Origin: Psilocybe azurescens
Lineage: Eukaryota; Basidiomycota; Agaricomycetes; Agaricales; Agrocybaceae
Length of the DNA: 64,000 bases
Reading direction: 5' to 3'
Assembly (NCBI GenBank): GCA_023853785.1
Contig: JAJIRX010000828.1
Span: 28,843 to 92,842 of the forward strand
How positions within the stretch are numbered: the first letter of the stretch is position 1; every line of letters begins with the position of its first letter. The notes under the pieces were generated by a model. That model ran no database searches and was not told the origin of the DNA. It saw nothing but the letters and a program-made list of their open reading frames with translations. Shown piece by piece: positions 10,736-21,618 of the stretch. The position numbers and the translations under genes are program-made.

Positions 10736-10997
10736 GGCCGGCTGTGACAGAAACCAAGTCCCTACCAGGGTCCACCATGTCGTCAGGATGAGGTATATGG
10801 ACCTTGGAAAAGTTTATGCCCTCCATATCTTCATGGTGCGCAGTAATTGAGCATTTCATTGGATTGACAGGTTCGCGGGAATGGGATATCTTTGAGTTTG
10901 ATGTATTGAGGTTGCCAGAGTCCATAATAATAAACAGAGCCTTTGATTTAGCAGGAGTAGGTAGAGAATTAACGTTATCAGGATGTAGGATGATCAA
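10736..10997 (-). pseudogene. ORF fragment cut by the KDZ 1 right end
   Basis: The minus strand from 10997 reads MIILHPDNVNSLPTPAKSK, REPVNPMKCSITAHHEDM, PHPDDMVDPGRDLVSV and then runs into the KDZ terminus at 10735, where the frame continues only through repeat sequence. It looks like a real protein segment truncated by insertion. I do not recognise the family. Confidence 0.35.
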
Positions 10998-11029
10998 CCA
11001 GAAGAAAAAAAAAGTTCCCAGTGGAAGGT

Positions 11030-11556
11030 GACCACAAATAAAGACAATTATTTTGATATCCCTTGGTTATCCCTTCCAGATTATTGATCTCTTGGCATCC
11101 GGGCTCTGGAAAGAAGTATTGTAGATAGTTTTATACCAAAACAGAGGCCGTGTGAAATCACTGGGTGCTTATTTTGTTGATGACAGCAGCCACCAGAGTC
11201 ATCAATCAGTCATTCTGAGTGTGATGTCAGTTTGTATGTCCATGCCAGGCTTTTTTACACAAAGCTGCACAAGAATCGTTTTTGCAATGGCTTTCCCATT
11301 AACCCCCATGAAAATTTGCTGTGCCAGAGTTATTCGACGACAAGGAAATCATCCCACTTGCGTAGTGAGCACAACTGCCCACCAGTCAAAGACCATAGTG
11401 AGGTGTGCAAAGGTGACCGCCAGTTAGCTTTACAAAAAGTATGTGGCCACTGATCTGCCCTCAACCTGCCACTTTCTTTGTCTAAGAAGCTGAATCATAC
11501 TGTTTTCATGAACTTAGTGACCAAAACTGCATTGTAATTCTGTATATAAAATAATT
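11030..11556. other. No recognisable gene
   Basis: An open frame at 11152-11427 (+) and an overlapping one contain several cysteines, but no motif or homologue is recognisable. Intergenic sequence or very decayed coding DNA. Confidence 0.3.
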
Positions 11557-12870
11557 TTAACATGGGTGCCAAATGAACAACAGACTACTACGGGCCCTGA
11601 CATAGTAAATGCAAACAAAAAATAAAAGTAAAAGTTCCAAAAAAAAGACAGGTGATGTCCGACTAGAAAGCCCAGCACAACGGAATGACAAGACAAAATA
11701 TATAACAAATATGTCGCCGAGAGGGTGCAAAAAAGTACACACCATTCCTACATTTTTGTTTCTTTGATGGGCTACGACCAGCAACAGTTGTGGTTGCCTT
11801 GTGTTTCAAAGCAGCCCCTGCCCCATCTTGTTACGATCTCAAGTTAGAATCACGCAGTGTGCGTAATCTAACCACCAATTGTTTACAAGAACAAGTTCAA
11901 GTTCAAGTTGAGCAGGTTAAGCAGGTTGGATTCTCAAGAACTAGCTAAAGAATACAGTGGATCCCTCCTAGTATAAATACTATGAACTGTACAGCAAGTT
12001 GAAATGAGATAGAATGTTCATCAGCAGATGTATATAAGAATAGAGGAAACAGATCAAACGTTCATCAAAAGATGTATCATAAAAGATGGAAGTGAAAGTC
12101 CATCAGAGATATGATGGAGTTTGGTAAAATGATAAAAAACAAAGTTCATCAGAATATACGTTGATGTATCAATGATGTGAAGGATGATAAAGAAAAGGAA
12201 AAGAAAAGAAAAGGAAAGAGAAAAGAAAAAGAAAAAGACTTGTTGTAACACATCTTCGTTGGTAATCCCATCTGTGCTGTCAGGCCTGTGTAGAAGACGC
12301 TTACAGGAAGCGATGTAACTTTCACAGACTGCGGGCATCTCCTCATCATGACCGCTGGAGCCGCCGTTGTCTGATCCAGCGGGCGCCATTGTCGATGCTG
12401 CTCAACTCCCCTTCAGATGTGTTTCCATGCGGTTGCTGAAGGGTGTTCTCAATGTCGGTCGCACCTTGCACATCGTCGACCAACTTGTCATTGTTTTTTT
12501 GGGCGGATGCAAGCTGGTTGACAGTTTCCTTCAACTTCTGAAATTCCAACGTGAGGTGCTTGCTGTCGTCCCTGACCACTCAAAGGCTAGAGACAATGTT
12601 CATGAGGATTCCTCCAAAATCCTCAGGCATTGCCCACTTCCTCTCCATATCTTCCAAGATCTGCCTTGCTGCACAAGCATTGGGATTGAACACCTCCCTG
12701 ACAGATCATCTGCCATCTCAAAGTTGGTTGTCATCCCAAAACCCAGAATGGGGGACTTCGCCACTGCTAACGGGCACTTCTTCTTTTGGCATTGCACTCC
12801 ATCAGGAAAAGGGATTTGCCCTGAGAATGTCTTAGGTAATTACAACCTTTATAAAGCACATTTATCACTC
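11557..12870 (-). pseudogene. Coiled-coil gene of the type found beside CxC2 KDZ (decayed)
   Basis: On the minus strand, a stretch from about 12790 to 12350 reads, across frames, KEEVPVSSGEVPHSGFWDD, EVFNPNACAARQILEDMERK, WAMPEDFGGILMNIVSSL, then a coiled coil (HLTLEFQKLKETVNQLAS, QKNNDKLVDDVQ). A 3' piece at 11784-11557 contains VAHQRNKNVGMV. The N-terminal order (EVF...FDP, LEDLE..YA.PEDL..IL.N) and the 3' untranslated phrase CTACTACGGGCCCT (11583 and again near 28293) match the minus-strand gene at 28288-29845. The two are therefore copies of one family. Function unknown. Stops and frame changes make this copy a pseudogene. Confidence 0.45.
12183..12238. repeat. Purine-rich GAAAA microsatellite
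   Basis: An uninterrupted purine tract of AAAGG, AAAAG and GAAAA units. On the minus strand it would be a long polypyrimidine tract, possibly within an intron of the coiled-coil gene. Confidence 0.7.
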
Positions 12871-13050
12871 TAGGCTGCTTTGGGACATCTTTGTGGTCTT
12901 TGGAAATAGTCTGATTCCTCAAAGCTTTCAGCAGTCTTTGCAAGATTTCAAATTTCTCTGAAGCTCTCTATGAGTCTTCTAAAAATTCTAAATTACCACA
13001 AAGCATTCTTGAAATTTCTGAGCATAGCATTATTAAATCTTAGATAAGTA

Positions 13051-13372
13051 TAGGTATAGGGAATGGCACAGGTAACCTGGGGGAATCTCGCGCTATACCC
13101 GTACCCGTACCCTTAGCAAGCCCTACCCGCAATCCGGCGGGTTTACCTGTCAAAACGAGCCCAAAAACAACCTGAACGGTTGAGAAATGAGAGATAGATC
13201 AGAAACAGTGAATTTCACTGCTTCCTTTCTATCTCACTCGATTCTCAACCGTTTGGAACGCTCTATGGCTCGTTTGAAATCTCACAGCGTACAAAAATTG
13301 TTACCCGTACCTGTACCTGTGTGTACCATTACCCATAACCCGCACGGGCTCAAAAATGCATGCCATTCCTTA
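13051..13372. mobile_element. MITE, TAGGCAATGGCA family, copy 1
   Basis: The termini are TAGGTATAGGGAATGGCAC on the left and the inverse TGCCATTCCTTA on the right. The perfect 8-bp duplication GATAAGTA flanks it (13043-13050 and 13373-13380). The interior has CCCGTACC subterminal repeats at both ends and a palindromic core (AACGGTTGAGAA near 13167 and TTCTCAACCGTTT near 13241). An 8-bp duplication and a TAG start fit the hAT group. It has no coding capacity. Confidence 0.8.
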
Positions 13373-13523
13373 GATAAGTACATAGCTAATTTAATAAACT
13401 ACATCTACAACACGATATTTAAAAGATAATGGAATAAGACAGGGGGACAGGGCCTGGTGATTGCAGGAAAATAGTAGCTGCATGGTAAGAAAAGATATGC
13501 AAAAGGCAAATTCGGTTTGAACC

Positions 13524-13839
13524 TAGACAACGGCACAGGTTCGGGTATTCTGTACGGGTTGATAGCCGGACATAGCGCGGATACAATTACAGATAAAAAA
13601 TTCTGTTTGTCCCCTTCAAAACGAGCCCAAAAACGTAATATTTGAACCAAAACTGAGTAAGTTACAGCCAATTTTGTGCAATGTATTAAAATAGGCCATA
13701 TCTCAGTCATTTCTGGCCCGATTTGGCTATTTTTGAACTCTTTTGATTGGTAAACATGCACAGATCGTGGGTATGGTATTACACGGGCTGGATACGGATA
13801 ATAGGGCCGATACATACAGGAATACACATGCTGTTGCCC
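13524..13839. mobile_element. MITE, TAGGCAATGGCA family, copy 2
   Basis: This is a degraded copy: TAGACAACGGCACAGGTTCG at the left, ATGCTGTTGCCC at the right. The interior closely resembles copy 3 (GGCCATATCTCAGTCATTTC in both). Flanks share only a rough TTGAA, so the duplication has decayed. Confidence 0.7.
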
Positions 13840-14192
13840 TTGAAAGCAAATAAATAATGTAAATCACATAACATCTCCATTTGTGCTTTTGTTTACTTAC
13901 GCCATTCCTGGTGAAGTGAACTCCTTTCAACATTCCACCACCCACCACATTCTCACATCCTTGTTTAGAACTTAGATAACTGAAAGATATGTACTACCAC
14001 ATTCTTCTCACCAAGCACTGTTGCTATAACTCACACTGCCTTTAGTACAACTTATACAAGATGGGATGTGTTTTGGTTGTGACAGTATTTCCTAAAAAGG
14101 GACGTGACCAAATCTACGAGACGCGCATTTTTCATATCAGTTTTGGGAAATTTTCCCATGCATCATGTGAAAGGTTGAACTTCTGTGATTTG

Positions 14193-14511
14193 TAGGCAAT
14201 GGCACGGGTTCGGGTATTGTGTACGGGTTAATAGCCGGTTATTGTGCAGATAAAATTACGGATAAAAATTATTCTACCTGTCACCTTCAAAACAAGTCCA
14301 AAAGCGTAATTTTTAAGCCAAAACTGAGTGAATTATGGCCAATTGTATGCAATGGATTAAAATAGGCCATATCTCAGTCATTTCTCCACCAATTTGGCTG
14401 TTTTTAGACTCTTTTGATGGGTAAAAATGCGCAATTCATGTGTATGGTATTGCAAAATTTTAATATGGCTAAAAGGGCCAATATATACGGGAATACCCAT
14501 GCTGTTGCCTA
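14193..14511. mobile_element. MITE, TAGGCAATGGCA family, copy 3
   Basis: Left end TAGGCAATGGCACGGGTTCG, right end CCATGCTGTTGCCTA. Target duplication GTGATTTG / GCGATTTG (7 of 8 match; 14185-14192 and 14512-14519). Length 319 bp. The insertion lies in a short palindrome, since GTTGAACTTC and GAAGTTCAAC flank it. Confidence 0.8.
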
Positions 14512-14519
14512 GCGATTTG

Positions 14520-15990
14520 TGAAGTTCAACTTTGTTCTTGGTTCACCACCACCACCACCACTGTTCCCTTACCCTCATAAATGTCAATGATGCCCAATGT
14601 CATTGATGCCATTTTCACTGCCCCACACTCACTGTGCTAGTACTAAGTACCAGCATTCCCTTTTATATAGTAAAGCTGACACCACCTGACAGTAACAAGA
14701 ACTGGCAACAGTGCCCATGTAGCGTAATAATGGCAGTACCTCAGTAAGTACTACCATTACCCTCTCCACCACCCTCTATTGCTAATCCATAACCAAGACC
14801 CCCAGTGTACCATGCCACATGCTTGTGCCATATGCAGTGGCATTTGAGTATGTGACTAGCTCACATCAAACACCATGCCGCCCATCTGCACAGATATGTT
14901 CAGTCCATCTCCCACCTTTTTCTTTTTGCTAACAACCATACTTTCAACAAACCACAGAGGATGGCTCACAGTCCTGTCATCTTTGTCATCTGGTGTGTCT
15001 AATGCCCACTACCCTACACTTGCAATCGTCACCACTGTTCTGTCTTTCATCATTATGAATAGAAATGCTAAATCCTAAAAGTGAGTATACCACAGCCCCT
15101 CTTCTGTCTCTTTACTAACTACAACATGCATAACAGGTTGCATAGAACTGTTTTTTCCCCAGCACTGGCATCGGTGATGTATCATTTGCCATGTTCATTT
15201 GGCCATCCAGTGACTCACCGCCCATTTCCCTGTGCTTACATTTGGTGGCACTCATCCCACCATCTCGCCTTTTGGAGTAATGAATGAAGGTGCTAAATTC
15301 TGACAGGTATGTTTTGATTATTGTTTCCCCACTTTTTGATCACTAAAACTCATGTAATAGACAACTATCTCAGGTCCTGACGTCTATGGACCACTTGCCC
15401 TCTCCCTTCCTCAACCTGCTGTGCCCATCCAATGGCCCAATGCCAACATTAGCTATAGTATCTTAGATTACGATGATAGACTACCCCACATTCTATCTAT
15501 CCTATTATACATTATTTTTATATATCCTCTTCCCTGTCTGTGATTGTATAATCAACTAGCATATCACTATAGTAGAGAGCTTGCTTTAATTATATATACA
15601 TTTTACTATACTTGAATTCTGTAAGATACCATTACCATGCTGCATCTCAAGTGAACCTGAAGAGAAATAAAAGACATCTCAGTGGATGTCAGAGATGCCT
15701 TAAGTAGCTTTAGATGTCTATGAGAGGTCTTTGGGAGGCCTGTGGATAATATTTGGGTTGCTTTGGAATGCTTTGGATAAACTGTTCCCATGTCACTTTG
15801 CGTTGAAAGGTGCTTAGGGTGCTTTGTGTCTTTATCATCTTTAAAGTCTCTAAGATGCTTAAAGACACCTAGATTTCTTTGGGATAAAACCTCTTTTTCC
15901 TGATGTCCATACAAGCATGGGTGCCGTTGTCCTTGTCGACCATGACTAGGCACGGTGAGATGTTTAGTGCAGGGTGACTTTTTAATTGCC
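14520..15990. other. Gene-free stretch with a short (CAC) run
   Basis: A CAC repeat lies at about 14545-14562. Open frames at 14875-15078 and 15081-15287 (+) have no recognisable domain. From about 15640 to 15950 there are repeated CTTTGGGA and GATGCTTAAAGACA-like phrases, similar to the sequence at 12870-13000, suggesting an old repeat. I see no gene. Confidence 0.35.
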
Positions 15991-15999
15991 CAATACACA

Positions 16000-17706
16000 A
16001 CACCCAATCAAATATTTATATTGATCAGTTTGATCTGGGAGGGTAAGCTCGTAAGGCTTATTACAATAACTAGTTTAGCAGAGTACAGACTTAGACAATC
16101 ACTCTGGGGTGATCACTAGTAGCTAGAGAACACTTTTACAGGCTAGTACACACAAGGCACTTGAATAGTAAGGGCAATCTCTCTATATGAGGGCAATCAC
16201 CAATATCAGGGGGGATTGCTTTTAGGCGAGTGTACGGGACACTTAATAGTTCTCTTTATAAAACCCAAACTCAAACTTTATCAAACACTATAAGCGATCA
16301 CCCGTATTAACACATAGTAGATCCTTAGTTCCTATAAGCAACTGGGCACACTAGTCCACAGTCCTTAGTTTACTATAGGCAATGTCCTGAAATAGTCGGA
16401 TTTCTCTGACAGTCGTCCCTAGTTACTATGAGTGATCACTAGTCTTTATAGGGTTCCCACCCGTACTTAATAATCCCCAGGGCAGTCTTACTATAGGCAA
16501 CGTCCTGAACAGTCGGAGTTCTCTGACAGCCGTCCCTAGTTACTATGAGCAATCGCTAGCCATATAGGGTTCCAACCCGTACTTAACAATCCCCAGGGCA
16601 GTCCACGGATGACTTATAAAGCCTGATTATCAAGTCTAATAGACCTGACGCTGAATATCACAATGGCGATTGCTCACAAACCAGGTAGTGCCTAATTGCT
16701 TAAGGTGAACTGCAGTGTTCGATCTCTTATCACACAAATCACTAGTCCTCAAAGTGTTAACACTAGAATTCTTATTCAGAGTAAATTCTGATATCAAATC
16801 TGGGGTGTAGATTACTTGGTTCCTATTCTAAGATACAGGGCTGTTTTTATAGACTAAATAGATACTTTGGCTTGTGATAATTGAAAGAGACTAAGAGAAA
16901 AGGAAGGAAATGGACCGTGTGCTGCCTAGCCTTTGCTGCACCAATTATAATAGTGGAAAGTACTAGTTAGCCTGGGCTACGGCACTTATTTAAAGATAAC
17001 ATTGTTGTCCATGCGGCAGTGCCTTCTTGGGTAGCAACCACCCGACTTATTTTATCAGATGGCTCGCGGCTAAGGCATGTTGGGACTAGATTGCTTAGGG
17101 GTATATTTCCTAGGAAACCCTACCAAGGTTCCCAAGCACAGTTGCTATTGGTTTAGGACCTCCTGGAACAGCAGGTGCCCTTATCATGAGGCAAGTCACC
17201 TCTAGTATCGTGTGGCAATCGCTGGCTGGGCGATTGCTCACTCACATTGACTGCATTGCAAATTACAAGTTTTTATAGTTGGATCTAGTAGACCGCCATA
17301 TGCTGAGTTGTACACAAGATTTCAATTGCCAATACATTTGGTCCGTGGGGCAATCACCCGTGTGGCGACAGTGATGCCTGATCCCCAAGCGGTTGATCGC
17401 CTAATTTAGCGAACAGCCTTGTGAGGCCTGGACATGGTGATTGCTTTTGCTAATTAATAAGGTTTCCATCACTTGGAAATTGCTTGGTAAGACACTGATG
17501 GGTGTTACCCCTTGTAAGAGCCAAGGTTATTTTTTAAGAGTTTCTTCTTTGCATGGGACTAATAGCATGATCAAATGGAACGGGTGATCGCCTTGGGCAC
17601 TTGGTTAGGGTTGCTTGGATAACTGTGTAGGAAACTAAAGGTAGTCTTTGACTTGTAGCACTGATTAATAGGCCACACTACACCTTAGTTAGTTTGTAAG
17701 GTCTAT
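16000..17706. repeat. Unclassified repeat block with GCAATCACC motifs
   Basis: The block holds many copies of a short motif in both orientations: GGCAATCACC, GGTGATCGCC, GCGATTGCTCAC, GAGCAATCGC. It continues after the Tc1 copy inserted at 17709-19312 for about 150 bp (ACAATCGC near 19415). No coding sequence, LTR boundaries or terminal inverted repeats could be fixed. Dense short motifs like these resemble the subterminal zone of a DNA transposon. Confidence 0.5.
16370..16604. repeat. Tandem duplication of a ~118-bp unit
   Basis: Two units start TACTATAGGCAA (16371 and 16489) and end CCCCAGGGCAGTC. They are about 90 percent identical and contain the phrase CTGACAG(T/C)CGTCCCTAG. Confidence 0.85.
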
Positions 17707-17708
17707 TA

Positions 17709-19312
17709 CAGTAGCTCAAAAAACCGTCCCAATGTTTGGCACTTTCTCACTAATTATTTAATAACTTGGGAAATAAATTATGTAAAAGTCTGAAAATATT
17801 ATATGTTATAGTTTAACATGTGACTAACATATTTCTCACCAAGGTCACATAATTTTAACAAAAACTAATTAAGTAATGGAATTTACAAAATAATAGAGCA
17901 TTGGGACAGTTTTTTGACTCTCTATCTAGTACTTAGTATGGCCTCCCTTTGCCTTGATAACAGCCTCCATTCTCCTTGGCATGCTTTCTATAAGCCTTTG
18001 GCATGTTTCTGAAGGTATTTCAGTCCATTCTTTTGCCAATCTCTCCCACAATTCAAATGCTCCTTTGGGTGGTGTCTCATAGGTGTTCATTTGCCTTTTG
18101 AGGTAAACCCAAAGGTGTTCAATGGGGTTGAGATCAGGGGATTGGGGTGGCCACTCCATAACTTCAACATCATTGGCCAAAAACCATTCTTGAGCTTTTT
18201 TTGGAGGTGTGTTTGGGGTCATTATCCTGCTGAAAAATCCTTTTCCCTCTGCCATCACCAAGTTGTCAAAGCTTTCATCCACCCCATGCTCCAAAATTTC
18301 ACAGTATTGGTCTGCATTCATCTTCCCCTCAACCTCAGTGAGTGTTCCAACACCATTCCACCCCATACAACCCCATACCATGAGATTGTTGCCCCCTCCA
18401 TGCTTGACAGTTGGTAATGTTGTTCTATCTGAGATTGCTTCACCCTTGGGCTTCCATGTATAGACCTTTCCATCTGAGCCAATCCTGTTGATTTTTGTTT
18501 CATCTGACCAGAGTACTCTTTTCCAATCCTCCACAGTCCAGCCAACATGATTCTGGGCAAATTTTAGGCGTTTTTGACGGTGGATAGTCTTGAGGAGGGG
18601 CGGTTTTGATTTAACAACAGAGCAGAAGTTGTTTTCTTTGAGGGCATTTCTGACTGTTTGGGCACAAACAGGAGAGGGAATAGCATCATTGATGAAGTGT
18701 GTTGCCTGGACAGCATTGTCCAGCTTTCCTGTTTTGATTTGACGAAAAGGACCTGTTTATCCTTGGGAGTAAGCTTGGAGGGATGTCCACCTTTGTTGTT
18801 TTGGGGGTTTTCTTTGTTGGCATCCACTTCTCTCTTGATTCTTCCAACAGTAGACTTTCCCAAACCAGTTTTAGACTCTATTTGATGAAGAGAATAGCCC
18901 TCTTCAAGAAGATTGAGGACAGAATTGTACTGAGAAGGTGTTGCAGGCTTCATGATGTGGTGGTTAAAGAGAAAGATGGTTGAACTTGAATTCAACATTG
19001 CAAATGTGTGCAAATAGTGTCACATGACCTTGTTTAATTTTCTCACAATTTATACAAAGCAATTTGGCTTTCTACAAGCATGTAAAGCTATTATTTTATA
19101 GGGTCAAAAAACTGTCCCAATGTTTTATTATTTTGTAAATTCCTTTACTTAATAAGTTTTTGTTAAAATCATGTGACCTTGGTGAGAAATATGTTAGTCA
19201 CATGTTAAAATATAACATATAATATTTTCAGACTTTTATATAATTTATTTCCCAAGTTATTAAACAATTAGTGAGAAAGTGCAAAACATTGGGACGGTTT
19301 TTTGAGCTACTG
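17709..19312 (-). mobile_element. Tc1/mariner element, family B, copy 2
   Basis: Same ends as copy 1 (CAGTAGCTCAAAAAACCGTC), with TA at 17707-17708 and 19313-19314. Length 1,604 bp. It is inserted in the GCAATCACC repeat block. By eye the identity to 2052-3645 is well above 90 percent over the whole length. Confidence 0.92.
17926..19013 (-). pseudogene. Tc1 transposase, family B copy 2 (catalytic region frameshifted)
   Basis: Same protein as copy 1. The N-terminal helix-turn-helix part runs from 19013 (QIESKTGLGKSTVGRIKREV); the first frame breaks near 18735. The catalytic part is one long open frame (18534-17926) with WSDETKIN and SPDLNPIEHLW. Between them the sequence reads GFFSRIMTPNTPPKK instead of IFQQDNDPKHTSKK. 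A G lost from a four-G run near 18250 and an A gained in a seven-A run near 18197 compensate each other, so the frame stays open while the second catalytic Asp is lost. The enzyme would be inactive although the frame looks intact. Confidence 0.88.
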
Positions 19313-19639
19313 TACTCTTGTTGGCCCACTAGGAAGTAAGGCCTCAAAGCCTAATAGTCTGGTGTTTCTCCTACCCTTCACTACTAGTATAATGTACTAG
19401 TTTATTACAGATAACAATCGCAAAAATAAGGGCCTCTGTATCTCACTATGAATTGTAAGCTCAGAATGGTTTACACCCTTTCAACGGTATTTGTGCTCTA
19501 ATGCATGACCTACAGGCAACCTCTCCTTCGGTCCACTCCCTGAGCTTTGATGACCTGGCCAAGGCTGCTTTGATGATGTGAGTGGCCCCCGCTTACGTCC
19601 CCCTCGACTGCAGATGTCAACAGAGACAGTCAACAAGCA

Positions 19640-20779
19640 CTGGAGTTAGATGCCTCCATTCTTTGGATAGGCAGATGGGCCCGACAGTGGTGGTGGGAGG
19701 AGCGGCAGCCGTGGATGTCAATGCGATTGGTGGCTCTTGAGCTGGTCGACGAGCATTGGAGAGCTTTAAGATGTGCACCAGTCTCTTCTTCAATGGGACT
19801 TGATGTGTACGTTTGCCAATGTCCTTTGGTTTGAATCTACAAATATATTAGTTTTTGTACTAGAGAAAACTAAATGCTTACTTTCTACTTCTTCTTCCTC
19901 CCTCGTCATCACTCTCCATCCTCAATACTTCCTTCCCTTTACCTTTCTCCACCCTTGATACTTCCTTCCCTTTACCTTTCTTCATTGTTGGACGGTTTCT
20001 TGACTTGTTTATATTACCCTCCTCCTCATCACTGAGGGCAGGATTTCTTGTTACTGTCGCTTTTCTAGGCGGGATCTCCACAGCCATGATCTTTGAATGC
20101 CTTGAATGCTTTGATGAGTTGGCGGCAGCCACTGTTGGGATGACAGCAGTCACCGGTTCTGTCTGCACTTCATCAGCGGCGGCTTCCTCTATTTGCACTT
20201 CATCGGCGGTGGCGACGGCTGCCTCAGCTATAGATCCAACATGTTGGTCTCCTGTACAGATATAAATATAAGATAAGTTTCTGACCAGGATGGATAACTT
20301 ACCACTCAGCACTGCGGGTGCCGCCTTTGAACGATTGCTTTGTTCATCTGCTCGCATCTGGTTGTCTTTCCCCTTGTCTTTCTCAAATGCTACGACTAAA
20401 GCCCGGACTTGCTCATATCTAGGCCTGAGCCTTTCATTGCCATTCAGCCCCTTGTTGATACCTTGCATCAGGGTCGTGTAGACATCAAACCAAAGAGCAC
20501 TGTCTGGCTCCGGGGGAGTTGCCATGTTCAGAGGTGTGCAGCCGATATGCCCTCCTCTGCAAATAGACTTGTTATCCTTTGACATAGATACAGTGGTTAT
20601 ATACTCACCAGTTGTTCAAAAAGCTGCTTCAATTCATGCTTGTATTCCTCCGGGTCAATGGTAATTATGCAAAGTTTGTTGTGAATTTGATTGATAATTT
20701 CTGAAGACATTAAAGCAGACGGAGGAGATGAAGATGAAGAAGCGGAATATGTGATAACAATTAAAATGAGCGCAGGCAT
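19640..20779 (-). CDS. Small hypothetical gene, charged Lys-rich C-terminus
   Basis: On the minus strand, three to four exons with plausible introns. Exon 1 (from 20779 or 20710) has SSEIINQIHNKLCIITIDPE and HELKQLFEQLV. It is followed by an intron (GTGAGT...TGCAG). Exon 2 (about 20548-20305) has PEPDSALWFDVYTTLMQGIN and RYEQVRALVVAFEKDKGKD. After a second intron (about 20303-20254), exon 3 has repeated ADEVQ phrases, then NPALSDEEEGNINKSRN and KGKGKEVSRVEKGKGKEV, ending near 19878. A further exon to about 19640 is possible. I do not recognise the family. The arrangement (acidic/basic, low complexity, beside KDZ elements) resembles accessory genes of fungal transposons. Frames are undamaged where readable. 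Confidence 0.45.
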
Positions 20780-20983
20780 AGAAGATTGTTCAACTTTGGC
20801 ACGGCGAGAAGTAAAATCAGTTACGAACACAAACAATCACATCATGTGACCTGAGTGACATGACCTGCTCAGACCTATAAACTCATTGTGCCAAGACTCA
20901 TGTCAATCAAATCATGTGACTGCATTGCCACCTATTTGTAAACCTGTTGTCTTGGTCTAAATCATAATGTCAACACACACATC

Positions 20984-20991
20984 CTTTCAGT
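20984..20991. repeat. Target duplication CTTTCAGT, left of KDZ 2
   Basis: An exact match to 24091-24098. The 8-bp length agrees with the duplication reported for Zisupton-type elements. Confidence 0.85.
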
Positions 20992-21002
20992 GAGGGCTTT
21001 TG

Positions 21003-21200
21003 TGTCCCCCACATATTCCGGCCGGAGTCCGCCCGGAGTCCACCACGGAATCCACCATTCCGCCCGGGAATGAGGGCAGAAATATGGCACAAGGCCCTGC
21101 CATATTATTTATTATCAATTCCGGCGGAATGGCGGATTCCGCAGCAGAATTAAACGGAATCCGTTTACAAAATGGATTACCCTGGAACGGAACTGAGAAC
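21003..21200. repeat. Subterminal CCGGAG/CGGAAT repeats of KDZ 2
   Basis: Direct and inverted copies of CCGGAGTCC, CGGAATCC, GGCGGAATGG and GGAACGGAA. The far end (23930-24060) has ATTCCC units, the reverse of GGGAAT. This motif differs from that of KDZ 1. Confidence 0.65.
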
Positions 21201-21227
21201 GGAACCAAAAACGGACTGGCGTCTGCA

Positions 21228-21346
21228 TGGTGCTCATTGTTACGATCATTATGATGTAGATTAGAATCAATTAATTACTGGTGTCCACATGGTGCTCATT
21301 GGTACGATCATATGATGATCATCCTGATGTAGATTAGAATCAATTA
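21228..21346. repeat. Direct repeat, two units of ~50-58 bp
   Basis: GGTGCTCATTG(T/G)TACGATCAT and then ATGATGTAGATTAGAATCAA, at about 21229 and again at about 21291. The second unit carries a short extra ATGATGATC insertion. Confidence 0.75.
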
Positions 21347-21377
21347 ATTAATTTACATACGATTTTGCTTGATCAGT

Positions 21378-21452
21378 AACCGTTTGATGGGATACCGATC
21401 AGCCGGACATATTTTCGGACCCTTAAACGGTCCGAAAATCCGTCCATCAAAC
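21378..21452. repeat. Small foldback sequence
   Basis: Outer arms are GTTTGATGG and CCATCAAAC; inner arms are ATTTTCGGACC and GGTCCGAAAAT around CTTAAAC. It could be a tiny MITE or a hairpin near the promoter of the partner gene. No clear target duplication was seen. Confidence 0.5.
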
Positions 21453-21618
21453 ACATCTTGGCAACAGCCGGTGTCACAGTTTCCATGTTACATCACCCCT
21501 TTGTCGGTTCAATTCTTGCTTCCCTTTCCCCCCCATCCACTCTCTCCTCCCCTCCTTCCCCACCACCCAAACATCCATCCCCTCCCTCTCCCCTCCCTCT
21601 CCACTCCTTCCTCTCTCT

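Noticed and set aside
16000..19470. LTR retrotransposon
   Set aside because: No paired long terminal repeats, primer-binding site or reverse-transcriptase motifs were found here or elsewhere in the window.
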